Shown: one piece after another, positions 63,803 to 64,000 of the stretch
How positions within the stretch are numbered: the first letter of the stretch is position 1
How the letters are laid out: each line of letters starts with the position of its first letter
The notes under the pieces: model-generated
The model's database searches: none
What the model was told of the DNA's origin: nothing
Seen by the model: the letters and a program-made list of their open reading frames with translations, nothing else
Origin: Prostheceraeus crozeri
Taxonomy: Eukaryota > Platyhelminthes > Polycladida > Euryleptidae
Length of the DNA: 64,000 nt
Assembly: GCA_907163375.1 (NCBI GenBank)
Contig: CAJQUW010009243.1
Location: forward strand, 260,501-324,500
Reading direction: 5' to 3'
Translations under genes and position numbers: made by a program

Positions 63803-63937
63803 CTGAAATATAAATATCATGGTTTCTATAAGAATGAAATTTTGAGACTTTCTATAAGCATAACTTACTGGTGAAGCGGGACCCATCTCGATCCGCTTCT
63901 GTAGGAATTTCAGTGAAGTACTCGGAAGTCAACTTAC

Positions 63938-64000
63938 CCATTACAAACAAAGACGAAATCGAATTCTTCTGAAGAGTCTCCCGTCATATTAGAATACCCA
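63938..64000 (-). CDS. FMO exon, partial at the window edge
   Basis: The visible 63 bases encode GYSNMTGDSSEEFDFVFVCN and end at a GTAAGT donor, splitting a Gly codon completed by the next exon (CNG|RNG). EFDFVFVCNG is the beta strand before the FMO signature. The rest of the gene, including the FAD domain and start, lies beyond 64000. Confidence 0.9.

Overview
The window looks like nuclear DNA of an invertebrate animal. It has spliced exons with GT/AG junctions, introns of up to about 10 kb, and dense animal-type transposons: LINEs, a Penelope-like element, hAT, Mutator-like and Tc1/mariner elements, a Polinton, and foldback MITEs. I see no bacterial operons, rRNA genes or CRISPR arrays. I cannot name the phylum from the sequence.

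The only clear host genes are flavin-containing monooxygenases (FMO) on the minus strand. One gene enters at the right edge: partial exon 63938-64000, exon 63625-63802, and terminal exon 53064-53690, with a 9.9 kb transposon-filled intron between the last two. A second FMO exon, carrying the FAD-binding GxGxxG motif, lies at 4014-4183 and starts the conserved part of a second, downstream FMO gene whose remainder is outside the window or unrecognised. Nearly everything between 4.2 and 53 kb is mobile DNA.

Layout. 1-2780: DNA transposon with inverted ends and a decayed transposase-like gene. 3.4-16.4 kb: remnants of LINEs, hAT, Penelope, an LTR element and foldback elements, including a four-level nest at 11.1-12.65 kb. 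17145-34832: a Polinton/Maverick fossil with about 0.75-0.8 kb terminal inverted repeats and a 6-bp target duplication. 39027-41331: an apparently complete Mutator-like element with an open 449-codon transposase and a 9-bp target duplication. 41530-43601: an apparently complete Tc1/mariner element with an open 354-codon transposase of DD41D spacing. 44.1-50.1 kb: a large inverted duplication enclosing foldbacks and minisatellites. 51.8-52.9 kb: a non-autonomous hAT. 53.1-64 kb: the FMO gene, whose intron holds three 256-bp MITEs with perfect 8-bp target duplications, a foldback, two LINEs, a tRNA-derived sequence and a mariner relic.

The Polinton has the expected protein-primed polymerase, packaging ATPase, retroviral-type integrase, adenovirus-like protease, and major and penton-like capsid genes. 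Roughly ten breaks interrupt its genes, so it is treated as a fossil, although its ends look whole. Its most striking property is a set of more than a dozen short, GC-rich, often paired hairpins scattered through very AT-rich DNA. Many sit at gene 3' ends. Others lie inside reading frames, where they encode the same short Ser-Arg-Ala-x-Pro type peptide. This resembles a family of palindromic mini-elements living inside a virus-like element, and I regard it as the best candidate here for something undescribed.
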